Shown here one piece after another: positions 21,653-28,441 of a DNA stretch of 60,408 nt. This DNA is from a virus. The position numbers were made by a program, and so were the translations under genes. Numbering within the stretch: the first letter of the stretch is position 1; each line of letters opens with the position of its first letter. The notes beneath the pieces are model-generated. The model made no database searches. It saw only the letters and a program-made list of their open reading frames with translations, and was not told the DNA's origin. Location: IMG/VR virus record IMGVR_UViG_3300037245_001069, positions 1 through 60,408 of that record; one strand, 5' to 3'.

Positions 21653-21949
21653 TTAAATTCCGTAAAACCAGTCATTAAAAGAAGTATAAAGATTGTGATT
21701 TTCTGAATTAGCAACCCGGTGCAAGTCCTCGACATATTGCAATTCTGTTAATTTGTCACATGCTTTAAACATTGCATCTATAGAACGAATATAGCTCTTA
21801 AATTTAACGCTTAAAACTCTTTCATCTTTGCGGCTGTAGTCCTTTTCTAGTTTATTGGCGTCCGATGTTAATTCGTTCAATAATGCACACAATACATCAA
21901 TAGTTGTGTTCAAATTTAAATTTGCTTTGATATAGTTTAATTTATTCAT
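21653..21949 (-). CDS. 98-aa helical protein
   Basis: Start taken at the ATG at 21949 (MNKLNYIKANLNLNTTIDVL); an upstream ATG overlaps the next gene. It is helical, with KLEKDYSRKDERVLSVKFKS. No family was recognised. Confidence 0.6.
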   Translation of the reverse strand: MNKLNYIKANLNLNTTIDVLCALLNELTSDANKLEKDYSRKDERVLSVKFKSYIRSIDAMFKACDKLTELQYVEDLHRVANSENHNLYTSFNDWFYGI

Positions 21950-21953
21950 GATA

Positions 21954-22142
21954 TTAAGATTTAAAAAGTTTAGAACCAATCAATACAACCCCATAATAAC
22001 CAACCTTCAAGGAAGCTGCAGTTAATATACCCAAGCCAGCCAAAGAAGTTAAAGAACCATTCTCAGTTGTGGCACCAATGATTAATACTATGAAAGAGAT
22101 AAGACCAATAATAATTGCTGCGTTGTTAATTGAATTTTTCAT
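21954..22142 (-). CDS. 62-aa two-TM protein
   Basis: Two membrane segments (AAIIIGLISFIVLIIGATT and LAGLGILTAASLKVGYYGVV) with a short basic end. A small early membrane protein; function unknown. Confidence 0.65.
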   Translation of the reverse strand: MKNSINNAAIIIGLISFIVLIIGATTENGSLTSLAGLGILTAASLKVGYYGVVLIGSKLFKS

Positions 22143-22181
22143 GCTATTGTAATTTAGTTTTGTTTTATACTTGGAAAATGT

Positions 22182-22373
22182 TTAAAATATATTTTCAAAA
22201 TATTGTTTTCTGAATTTAATAAGTTCTTTTAAACAGTCGTCGCACATTCTTGCATACATAGAATTGCCTGAGTTTCTTATAACTCCATAAACTGGAGTAG
22301 AAATTGCAATCTTATTATCGCAAAAATTACATCCGTTGCTAAAAACATTGTCTTTTACTATTTTTATTCTCAT
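22182..22373 (-). CDS. 63-aa zinc-finger-like protein
   Basis: Two CxxC pairs, NGCNFCDNK and MCDDCLKEL, 29 residues apart, in a small basic protein (MRIKIVKDNVF start). It fits a single zinc ribbon. Confidence 0.65.
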   Translation of the reverse strand: MRIKIVKDNVFSNGCNFCDNKIAISTPVYGVIRNSGNSMYARMCDDCLKELIKFRKQYFENIF

Positions 22374-22408
22374 TGTGTTGTTATTTTAGTAAGTTTTAAA
22401 TGAATTAG

Positions 22409-22567
22409 TGCCTACATTCAGAATCGAACCGAATAAAAACCATTTAGGCAAGAATAAAAGTGTTTCGTCGGTGCGTTTCTTTGTTCAATTGAGAACCGAT
22501 AACTTGTTTAAACTCTTAACTCTGCATTTATACGGGCTTGTTACCGTCTTTGGCTGCATTAAAGAGT
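22409..22567 (-). ncRNA. structured noncoding element with tRNA-like minihelix
   Basis: The gap between genes at 22373 and 22590 has no protein gene. On the minus strand its 3' part (22449-22409) folds as an acceptor-plus-T-arm minihelix: GCCTAAA, 9 bases, TTCGG-TTCGATT-CTGAA, TGTAGGC, A. Six of seven acceptor pairs form, and there is no D or anticodon arm. Its 5' part (22567-22512) forms a nested hairpin (ACTCTT/AAGAGT, TGCA/TGCA, ACGG/CCGT). It could be an RNA with a tRNA-like end, or an attachment-site relic. Confidence 0.4.
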
Positions 22568-22589
22568 GGGACTTGCGCCCCGATTATAA

Positions 22590-22925
22590 TTAAATTGTTT
22601 TATATAATCCTACTTCAACTGAACTTGTAATTTTGTATTTATTGCCGTTATCGAATTGCATATATTTCGAGCCTAAAGACAAAGTGCTACATTCGCTCAC
22701 TTGATGGTTATAAGCATATCCTTCATACACACCTAGCACTGAATCATTCTGAACGTGCACAAAGCAATCGTTATCTATATAAACATAAAGCTCAGGAGTA
22801 GAGCCGAACAACTCAGTGAATGCAATTACTTTTGCTTTTAATTCAGATACTGAAGATATATTAATATTAACTATCGTTCTGTTTCCGATGTAGCCTCTAT
22901 TTGTAATTAGTTGTAAGTCTTTCAT
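22590..22925 (-). CDS. first gene of leftward early operon, unknown
   Basis: 111 residues. It starts MKDLQLITNRGYIGNRTIVN and has ELKAKVIAFTELFGSTPELY and a beta-rich end. It is the first gene transcribed leftward from the divergent region, a place often used by immediate-early anti-host genes. No family was recognised. Confidence 0.6.
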   Translation of the reverse strand: MKDLQLITNRGYIGNRTIVNINISSVSELKAKVIAFTELFGSTPELYVYIDNDCFVHVQNDSVLGVYEGYAYNHQVSECSTLSLGSKYMQFDNGNKYKITSSVEVGLYKTI

Positions 22926-23349
22926 TTTGTTTTAATTTAATACTTATTTGTCTTTTTATCGTCTTTTTTGGTATTTCTTTTTCCCAATACTTAAATATAC
23001 AACTATCGAACAAATAAATACACATATATACAGAAAAAGATTAAAATAAATCATAAAGCGTTGAATCACAGCTATATGCAATGGCATAGAGCAACACATA
23101 TTATTAAGAATCATTCTATACCAACACATAATAAAATGTAAGTAATAACAATCTGAATATCAATAGATTATCTCTATCTATGAATTAACTTATTAAGTGA
23201 TTATAAAACAAGTAGAACGGGACAAAAGAAAAAAAAGAAATAATTGTTTTAATAAATTAGTTTAATCGCTTACCTTTGCCACTATAGAGAGAGATAAGCA
23301 AAGAGAGGGCGAAGCCCCAATAGAACAGAAACAAAAAAAAGCTTTAATT
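22926..23349. other. divergent promoter/operator region
   Basis: 424 bases without a gene between the leftward and rightward operons, very AT-rich. Visible are a palindrome ACTTATTAAGT (23188-23198), a TAGAT/ATCTA dyad near 23165-23180, and two copies of CAACACATA about 30 bases apart. No exact leftward TTG-N20-TAnnTTTG was found. It probably holds operators of an unidentified regulator. Confidence 0.55.
23244..23278 (+). promoter_or_regulatory. candidate promoter for terminase small subunit operon
   Basis: TACCTTTG (23271-23278) matches the TAnnTTTG box. A TTG at 23244-23246 lies 24 bases upstream, slightly longer than usual. The ATG of the next gene is 71 bases downstream, so this transcript has a leader. 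Confidence 0.5.
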
Positions 23350-23847
23350 ATGGGAGCACCAAAAGGAAATAAGTTTTGGGAAAGAAGAACCAAACACGGG
23401 AGAGATAAAATTTTTGAAACTCCAGATATACTATGGGATGCAGCCGTAGAGTATTTCAATGACACGTTAAGTAATCCACTTAATGAAGTAGATTTTGTTG
23501 GAAAGGATGCAAAAGAAGTAAGTAAACCGCATACACCACCGTTAACAATTCAAGGACTTTGTATTTATCTAGGTGTTAACACTGTGTATTTCAATCACTT
23601 CGAAACTAATGTTAAGAGTAAAAAGGATTCACTTTCAAAAGATTTTACTAAAATCTGTACACATATAAGGGACGTAATTTATAAGCAAAAGTTTGACGGT
23701 GCGAGCACTGGATTCTACAACGCAAACATCATAGCGCGCGACCTGGGGCTTACTGACAAGAAGGATCTAACCACAGCAGGAGACCCAATGAGTATATCAG
23801 TAAACGTACAGGATAAGAGTTTAGCAGAGAAGCTAAAGAAAGAATAG
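23350..23847 (+). CDS. terS: terminase small subunit (gp3-type DNA-packaging protein)
   Basis: 165 residues. GAPKGNKFWERRTKHGRDKI at the N-terminus, PLTIQGLCIYLGVNTVYFNH in the middle and GFYNANIIARDLGLTDKKDL near the end match the gp3-like small terminase family. It recognises the packaging site and activates the large subunit. The large subunit lies 10.7 kb away, an unusual split. A strong terminator follows directly. Confidence 0.85.
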   Translation: MGAPKGNKFWERRTKHGRDKIFETPDILWDAAVEYFNDTLSNPLNEVDFVGKDAKEVSKPHTPPLTIQGLCIYLGVNTVYFNHFETNVKSKKDSLSKDFTKICTHIRDVIYKQKFDGASTGFYNANIIARDLGLTDKKDLTTAGDPMSISVNVQDKSLAEKLKKE

Positions 23848-23869
23848 TTTTAATTTCATTCATAGTTCG

Positions 23870-23900
23870 ACCGGATCCTTTATTGGGTCCGGTTTTGTTT
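23870..23900 (+). terminator. intrinsic terminator after terS
   Basis: Stem ACCGGATCC (23870-23878) / GGGTCCGGT (23885-23893) with one G-T pair and a 6-base loop, followed by TTTGTTTTGTC. It isolates terS from the accessory genes. Confidence 0.8.
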
Positions 23901-24660
23901 TGTCTTAATGTGTACGTAAGTAGCTGATAACTAAGGGAGTGTTAAACTGTAAGTAAAACGAAGATCTTACATAAACACTGACACGATGGCAAAAGCCACA
24001 CAACACACAAACCAGGCGATCTAATGAAGTTTAGTAGTTTAATGAATAACGGTAGTTTAAATAGCAGCCGTTCACATGGATATGTAAGAGCGCGCACAGC
24101 AGCCATTATACCACCTAACTAACTGACTCGCAATATATTATAGTGAACATAATATAAATTATAAGACTGGCTTACAGATCGTAAGTTAACGACAAAAACC
24201 ACAGCACCAGGAGCCACAACCACCGGAACCCCTGAACAATCCTATTCAATCGATTGACAATTAAGAAAGAACCAGGGAAACAACGCCGTTTTAGTCTTGC
24301 TTCCTTCGTTAATCCACTGTTAACCACTATGAACACCGGCACCGCGTACCCCACCCACCCCAAAATGAAAACACTCTTACTCCTATTCGCTGCCTTTTTT
24401 ATTATATTACTAGCCTATTCCACCGACCCATACATTTCAACAACACTTCTTAATACAATTCTTTCACAAATACATTACATTTAAACCCATAAGTCTACTT
24501 TCTTCCGCGGTGAGATAAAAGTTCTGGTTAATATTTAATGTATTCGGGCTATTTTGGTCACATTTCGATACAATTCCACCTTCAGATTCGTTTCCAAATG
24601 AGTTTTTATCTGGTTATTCTGAAAAATTTCTTTTTACTTGATGTGAAAAATATTTCAACG
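23901..24660. other. 760-bp noncoding region after terS, candidate packaging site
   Basis: No convincing gene; a 76-aa frame at 24254-24484 is mostly low-complexity. The stretch 24180-24480 is unusually C-rich and G-poor on the plus strand. It holds a perfect dyad TATATTAT/ATAATATA (24134-24156) and repeats of GTAGTTTAA near 24029-24060. The position beside terS suggests a pac or cos site; not shown. Confidence 0.4.
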
Positions 24661-24685
24661 CGTGGGTGTCTATATGCGATTTTAC

Positions 24686-24697
24686 TATCTTTGTTAA
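24686..24697 (+). promoter_or_regulatory. leaderless promoter -7 box of nucleotidyltransferase-like gene
   Basis: TATCTTTG (24686-24693), four bases, then ATG (24698). A 16-bp element TCTATATGCGATTTTA directly precedes it and recurs at 25171-25186. No TTG at the usual distance. Confidence 0.55.
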
Positions 24698-25072
24698 ATG
24701 AAGAAACCAATTCACGTAAAGCCCAACTTTTATTCTTATTGTTTGGAGCCGATGAAAATCATAGCAAAAGAGTTTGGATATAATTTATTAGTACATGGCT
24801 CGCTTAATAGGGATATGGACTTAATAGCTGTTCCCTGGTCGGATACCCCGAAGAATGAATTGAACTTAATCAAGGCATTGGATATGTACCTCAGTGACTC
24901 TTATATGGAGAATAAAGAAGATTACCTACATTCTGTGTTGCCTGGAGGCAGAAATGCCTATGTTATTAACATGAACAGGACAAGTATATGGAATAACTAC
25001 AATGATGCTGAATATTATTTTGATATTTCTGTTACTCCTTTGGTTGTCCTCTCGAAAAAATCTTCTTATTAG
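24698..25072 (+). CDS. nucleotidyltransferase-like phage protein
   Basis: 124 residues. LLVHGSLNRDMDLIAVPWSD has the G-S...D-x-D pattern of nucleotidyltransferase-fold metal sites (residues about 32-46). It is small and lacks a recognised substrate domain. Many phages carry such a protein without a known role; possibly tRNA or nucleotide modification or a toxin-antitoxin-like partner. It is transcribed from its own promoter. Confidence 0.65.
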   Translation: MKKPIHVKPNFYSYCLEPMKIIAKEFGYNLLVHGSLNRDMDLIAVPWSDTPKNELNLIKALDMYLSDSYMENKEDYLHSVLPGGRNAYVINMNRTSIWNNYNDAEYYFDISVTPLVVLSKKSSY

Positions 25073-25150
25073 TTCGATAAGTACCGCCCCTTTCTCAAAA
25101 AAATCTTTTCTCTCAGCAGAACAGGGATTAGTTGCGATGTTGACTTTGAA

Positions 25151-25167
25151 AAAAAATCGAAGTTAGA
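25151..25167 (+). repeat. 17-bp direct repeat, copy 1 (upstream of methyltransferase)
   Basis: AAAAAATCGAAGTTAGA is identical to 27243-27259. The two copies flank the methyltransferase gene, and each lies upstream of a methyltransferase start. It may be a shared regulatory site or the scar of gene insertion by homologous recombination. Confidence 0.7.
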
Positions 25168-25216
25168 TTCTCTATATGCGATTTTAAACTGTTATAGATA
25201 AAAGTGATTGGGATTA

Positions 25217-25248
25217 TTGTTTGAATTGGGATTATGGTTGTATTTTTG
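25217..25248 (+). promoter_or_regulatory. leaderless promoter of the DNA methyltransferase
   Basis: TTG (25217-25219), 21 bases, TATTTTTG (25241-25248), four bases, ATG (25253). It matches the Bacteroidota consensus and gives an mRNA starting at the ATG. Confidence 0.65.
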
Positions 25249-25252
25249 TGAC

Positions 25253-27244
25253 ATGGAAGTAAATGTTGTTCACAATGAGAATTGCTTAGATACGATGCGC
25301 GGAATGCCTGACAATAGTATTGATTCGATAGTTACGGATCCACCTTACGGATTATCGTTCATGGGTAAAAAATGGGATTATGAAGTTCCGAGTGTTGAAA
25401 TCTGGAAAGAATGCTTGAGGGTATTGAAGCCCGGAGGTTACTTACTTGCTTTTGCGGGTACTCGGACTCAGCATAGGATGTGTTGCAATATTGAGGATGC
25501 AGGATTTGAGATTAGGGATATGATTGCTTGGATTTATGGACAAGGATTTCCAAAATCTCATAATATTCACAAATCAGTAGAAAAACTTGTATCGCAACCA
25601 AATACCCATTATATTTGTATTGATGAAAATAGAAATGAATGGCATATATCCAACAAACAGGAAGCCGAACACGGTATGCGACCTATGCCAACTTCCAATA
25701 TATCGCAGACCAAACCTATTGATAAAGAACAAGGGAAAGTTTTGCAGTCGGTCTTGTCGAAACAAAGTACATACAGCACAATGCAGGGGGAAGAATCCAA
25801 AGAAAGCATTAAGGATGGAGAAGAATCCATCATGGAAGGGCGGAGTAACGATGTTCAAGAAGAAGGGGAATTATGTCGGTGTGAGATATGTGAGATGTCC
25901 GAAAGAATATTTGGGGATGGCTCGGAAGGATGGGTATATAATGGAACACAGACTGTTTATGGCGCAGAAGATGGGTCGGTTATTGACAAGAACGGAAGTA
26001 GTTCATCACATAGACCACAATCCAGCAAACAACGATATATTAAATTTGATGCTATTTGCGAACAATGCAAAACACAAATCATACGAAGGTATGAAGGGTT
26101 AGGCAGTGCGATTAAACCTGCATTAGAGCCCATAACAGTAGCACGGAAACCACTTTCCGAAAAAACTATCGCCTTAAATGTTTTAAAGTGGGGTACTGGT
26201 GGGATTAATATTGATGGGTGTAGGGTGGAAATAAATCCAGACATTGATGATAAACGATTAGGAGGCAACGGAGATTGGTCGTCTAGCAAAATGGCTAAAA
26301 ATGTTTATGAAGGTGGATATGCAGGTAATCGAGTTGGTTCTTCTGAGCAGGGTCGTTTCCCTGCCAACTTAATTCACGATGGTAGCCAGATGGTTTTGGA
26401 TTTGTTTCCTGCAAAAGCTGGTGCGGCTGCTCCTGTGATGTCGGGGCAGAAAGGGAAAAGTAATGGCATTTATGGAGATTTTGAGCAGAAAGGCGATGAT
26501 GGTGCCAGTTTTAGAAATGATTCCGGTTCTGCAGCGAGGTTCTTTTATTGTGCTAAAGCGAGCAAAAAGGATAGAAATAGTGGGCTTGACGGTTATAGGT
26601 TAATTTCGTATATTTGTACATGGAAAGAAAACAATACAACAAAAGAGGAAGCCAAAGCACAGCTATTGGTGGATATGGAACAATCACACCAAAAGGGTAT
26701 AGAAGAATTTGGGACATTGCAGAAAAGAGGAACAGAATGGAGCATAGAATTGTTTGGGAAATTCATAATGGCCCAATTCCTGAAGGATTGCGAATTCACC
26801 ACAAAGACGAGGATAAGCTCAATAACAGCATCGGAAATCTTGAATTACTTACAGCATTACATCATAAACGAAAACATTCAGGGTGTGAGTTGCGAGATGG
26901 TGAATGGTTCAAGCCTTGCCCTACTTGTGGAGAAACCAAGTCAGTTGGTGAATACTATAATCGAAAGGATGGGCTTTGCTATCAATGTAAATCCTGCTTT
27001 ATTAAACGGGCAACTAGAGATAAGCGTAAACGTAGAGCTAGGACGGTCTAATCATCCAACCGTGAAGCCTACCAAACTAATGCGATACTTAGTCAGACTA
27101 GTCACTCCCGTAGGCGGAACAGTCTATGACCCATTCGCAGGATCAGGAAGTACAGGGAAAGGCTGCAAGCCGGAGGGATTTAATTTTATTGGGTCAGAAT
27201 TAGATGAGGGTTATTGTGAAATTTCAAATGCTAGGATTAAATAA
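25253..27244 (+). CDS. DNA methyltransferase (N4/N6, permuted) with two large in-frame insertions
   Basis: 663 residues from the ATG at 25253 (MEVNVVHNENCLDTM). Catalytic DPPYGLSF near the N-terminus and SAM-binding DPFAGSGSTG near the C-terminus give the beta-class order; HPTVKP marks the family. The family-like parts are 25253-25587, about 26098-26593 and 27047-27244. Between them are two stretches (about 510 and 450 bases) unlike methyltransferase. Each coincides with an HNH gene in another frame, yet the methyltransferase frame has no stop. It would methylate A or C in phage DNA if the inserts are tolerated or removed. Confidence 0.85.
   Translation: MEVNVVHNENCLDTMRGMPDNSIDSIVTDPPYGLSFMGKKWDYEVPSVEIWKECLRVLKPGGYLLAFAGTRTQHRMCCNIEDAGFEIRDMIAWIYGQGFPKSHNIHKSVEKLVSQPNTHYICIDENRNEWHISNKQEAEHGMRPMPTSNISQTKPIDKEQGKVLQSVLSKQSTYSTMQGEESKESIKDGEESIMEGRSNDVQEEGELCRCEICEMSERIFGDGSEGWVYNGTQTVYGAEDGSVIDKNGSSSSHRPQSSKQRYIKFDAICEQCKTQIIRRYEGLGSAIKPALEPITVARKPLSEKTIALNVLKWGTGGINIDGCRVEINPDIDDKRLGGNGDWSSSKMAKNVYEGGYAGNRVGSSEQGRFPANLIHDGSQMVLDLFPAKAGAAAPVMSGQKGKSNGIYGDFEQKGDDGASFRNDSGSAARFFYCAKASKKDRNSGLDGYRLISYICTWKENNTTKEEAKAQLLVDMEQSHQKGIEEFGTLQKRGTEWSIELFGKFIMAQFLKDCEFTTKTRISSITASEILNYLQHYIINENIQGVSCEMVNGSSLALLVEKPSQLVNTIIERMGFAINVNPALLNGQLEISVNVELGRSNHPTVKPTKLMRYLVRLVTPVGGTVYDPFAGSGSTGKGCKPEGFNFIGSELDEGYCEISNARIK
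25587..25617 (+). promoter_or_regulatory. promoter of nested HNH gene 1
   Basis: TTG (25587-25589), 20 bases, TATATTTG (25610-25617), five bases, ATG (25623). An exact consensus match lying inside the methyltransferase gene at the left edge of insertion 1. Confidence 0.7.
25623..26102 (+). CDS. HNH homing-type endonuclease nested in methyltransferase, insertion 1
   Basis: 159 residues from the ATG at 25623; a TTG at 25587 would place the promoter inside the gene. An N-terminal zinc site (CDLCQLP, CSRSC) is followed by the HNH core EHRLFMAQKMGRLLTRTEVV, HHIDHNPANND, NLMLFANNAKH. It reads +1 relative to the methyltransferase frame. It spans just the part of that gene not shared with the family, so it looks like a mobile insertion. 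It probably cuts uninserted methyltransferase genes and spreads by repair. Confidence 0.85.
   Translation: MKIEMNGIYPTNRKPNTVCDLCQLPIYRRPNLLIKNKGKFCSRSCRNKVHTAQCRGKNPKKALRMEKNPSWKGGVTMFKKKGNYVGVRYVRCPKEYLGMARKDGYIMEHRLFMAQKMGRLLTRTEVVHHIDHNPANNDILNLMLFANNAKHKSYEGMKG
26586..26616 (+). promoter_or_regulatory. promoter of nested HNH gene 2
   Basis: TTG (26586-26588), 20 bases, TATATTTG (26609-26616), three bases, ATG (26620). The -33 element lies in methyltransferase codons (GLDG), the -7 box in the insert. Identical -7 box and spacer length to nested gene 1. Confidence 0.7.
26620..27051 (+). CDS. HNH homing-type endonuclease nested in methyltransferase, insertion 2
   Basis: 143 residues from the ATG at 26620. 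The HNH core is MEHRIVWEIHNGPIPEGLRI, HHKDEDKLNNSIGNLELLT. A C-terminal zinc ribbon follows (CPTCGETK and CYQCKSC). It reads +2 relative to the methyltransferase. It is unlike nested gene 1 in order (zinc site at the opposite end), so these are two independent insertions. ACGGT occurs at both edges (26589 and 27043). Confidence 0.85.
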   Translation: MERKQYNKRGSQSTAIGGYGTITPKGYRRIWDIAEKRNRMEHRIVWEIHNGPIPEGLRIHHKDEDKLNNSIGNLELLTALHHKRKHSGCELRDGEWFKPCPTCGETKSVGEYYNRKDGLCYQCKSCFIKRATRDKRKRRARTV

Positions 27245-27259
27245 AAAATCGAAGTTAGA
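27243..27259 (+). repeat. 17-bp direct repeat, copy 2
   Basis: AAAAAATCGAAGTTAGA, the same as 25151-25167. It begins in the methyltransferase stop codon and lies upstream of the second methyltransferase. Confidence 0.7.
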
Positions 27260-27319
27260 ATTCGCCTTATAGGTTTTCTCTATTGCGCGGGGGTTATTGA
27301 TATTGATTATTTATAATTG

Positions 27320-27350
27320 TTGTAGGGGATGTGAGTTGTTGTTATATTGC
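27320..27350 (+). promoter_or_regulatory. candidate leaderless promoter of Dam-like gene
   Basis: TTG (27320-27322), 20 bases, TATATTGC (27343-27350), four bases, ATG (27355). The -7 box departs from TAnnTTTG at two positions; the spacing is the same as in the other accessory genes. Confidence 0.5.
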
Positions 27351-27354
27351 GGTC

Positions 27355-27780
27355 ATGAAAAATAGAAACTTAGATCACAAAGACGACTGGGCTACTCCGA
27401 AGTATTTTTATGACAGATTAAATGATGAGTTCAATTTTGACTTTGATCCATGTCCATTTATGCATGATATCCATGAATGGGATGGTCTTAATTCTAAGTG
27501 GGGTAAAAGAAACTATATAAACCCTCCGTACAGCAGAAAGCTAAAGGATTCATTTGTTATCAAGGCGATAGAGGAAAGTAAAAAAGGAAATCTTTGTGTT
27601 ATGCTTTTACCCGTCAGTACGAGTACCCAATTATTTCATAGGCATATTTTACCGAATAAAACTGAGATAAGATTCGTGGAAAGGCGCATTAAATTTTCTG
27701 GGTACAATTCCAGCGGCGAGTTTGTTGACAATAAGTGTGGGATGCATGATAGTATGGTTGTAATATTCGATGGGAGATGA
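27355..27780 (+). CDS. phage Dam-type DNA N6-adenine methyltransferase
   Basis: 141 residues from the ATG at 27355 (MKNRNLDHKDDWATPKYFYD). The family (PF05869-like) signature is visible: WATP, FDFDPCPFMHD, NYINPPYSRKL with the NPPY active site, and LLPVSTSTQLFH. It methylates adenine in a short site, probably against host restriction. It overlaps the next gene by 4 bases. Confidence 0.85.
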   Translation: MKNRNLDHKDDWATPKYFYDRLNDEFNFDFDPCPFMHDIHEWDGLNSKWGKRNYINPPYSRKLKDSFVIKAIEESKKGNLCVMLLPVSTSTQLFHRHILPNKTEIRFVERRIKFSGYNSSGEFVDNKCGMHDSMVVIFDGR

Positions 27781-28085
27781 AGCTAACAATACTAGAAAGC
27801 CCATACGCCGGATTTATCCAAAGGAATGTAGATTATGCAAGGAAATGCGTGAAAGATTGTCTGAATAAGGGAGAGTCACCTATTGCGAGTCATTTATTGC
27901 TTACTCAGGATGGTATCTTAGATGATAATATTCCGAAAGAAAGGCAATTGGGTATCGATGCAGGGTTGGCATGGAAGAAAGTTGCTGATAAACAAGTGTT
28001 TTATATTGATTTCGGGATGAGTTCAGGGATGAAATATGCTGAATCGATTTCTGATCTACCGAAAGAGTATCGTAAAATACTATGA
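27777..28085 (+). CDS. DUF7768-type Rossmann-like protein
   Basis: 102 residues. LESPYAGFIQRNVDYARKCV, PIASHLLLTQDGILDD, ERQLGIDAGLAW and DFGMSSGMKYA match a common phage family of nucleoside deoxyribosyltransferase-like fold. The substrate is unknown; nucleotide handling is likely. Confidence 0.75.
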   Translation: MKLTILESPYAGFIQRNVDYARKCVKDCLNKGESPIASHLLLTQDGILDDNIPKERQLGIDAGLAWKKVADKQVFYIDFGMSSGMKYAESISDLPKEYRKIL

Positions 28086-28159
28086 TAGAAAGATTTTCCA
28101 TAGAAATTATCTATTTGATTCCTACTTTGTTAATGGTTATTTTTGTGGAAAGAAATTAG
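28082..28159 (+). CDS. 25-aa membrane peptide (tentative)
   Basis: MIERFSIEIIYLIPTLLMVI, then FVERN: one short hydrophobic segment. Its start overlaps the previous stop by 4 bases and its stop lies 3 bases before the next ATG. The packing suggests a real gene, but the length makes this uncertain. Confidence 0.35.
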   Translation: MIERFSIEIIYLIPTLLMVIFVERN

Positions 28160-28162
28160 ACT

Positions 28163-28441
28163 ATGAAAACTTTATTATTAATTGTATTTAAGATTGTTGA
28201 AATTGCACTTGCTGTTTTTGTCTATGGCGCGATATGCAAGTTGGGTTATTTAATTTACCCACTACTCGATGCTTCATTGGGAGGAGTAAGAAGCGTTGAT
28301 TATCATTGGCTTAATCCATATTGGACTTTGCCTGCTATACTCGTCGTGCTGTGCATTGGGGTGTCATATTTGTTTGTAACGGAACTATTGCCTTTCTGGA
28401 TAAGAAAAAACAAGGAGTGGGTTAATCGAATAATAAAATAA
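28163..28441 (+). CDS. two- to three-TM membrane protein
   Basis: 92 residues with hydrophobic stretches at 3-30 (LLLIVFKIVEIALAVFVYGA) and 52-76 (WTLPAILVVLCIGVSYLFV). Ends basic. It overlaps the next start (TAATG). Function unknown. Confidence 0.65.
   Translation: MKTLLLIVFKIVEIALAVFVYGAICKLGYLIYPLLDASLGGVRSVDYHWLNPYWTLPAILVVLCIGVSYLFVTELLPFWIRKNKEWVNRIIK

Noticed and set aside
22409-22593. Plus-strand 61-aa frame across the noncoding element
   Set aside because: It runs antisense through the structured element, has no promoter and no domain; the RNA-structure reading explains the sequence better.
24254-24484. 76-aa frame after terS with a hydrophobic middle
   Set aside because: It sits in a C-rich region with biased composition, has no promoter or neighbour, and looks like a chance frame; described as noncoding.
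25574-26289. Long minus-strand frames opposite the methyltransferase
   Set aside because: They are antisense shadows of the methyltransferase and HNH genes, with no domain and no promoter on that strand.
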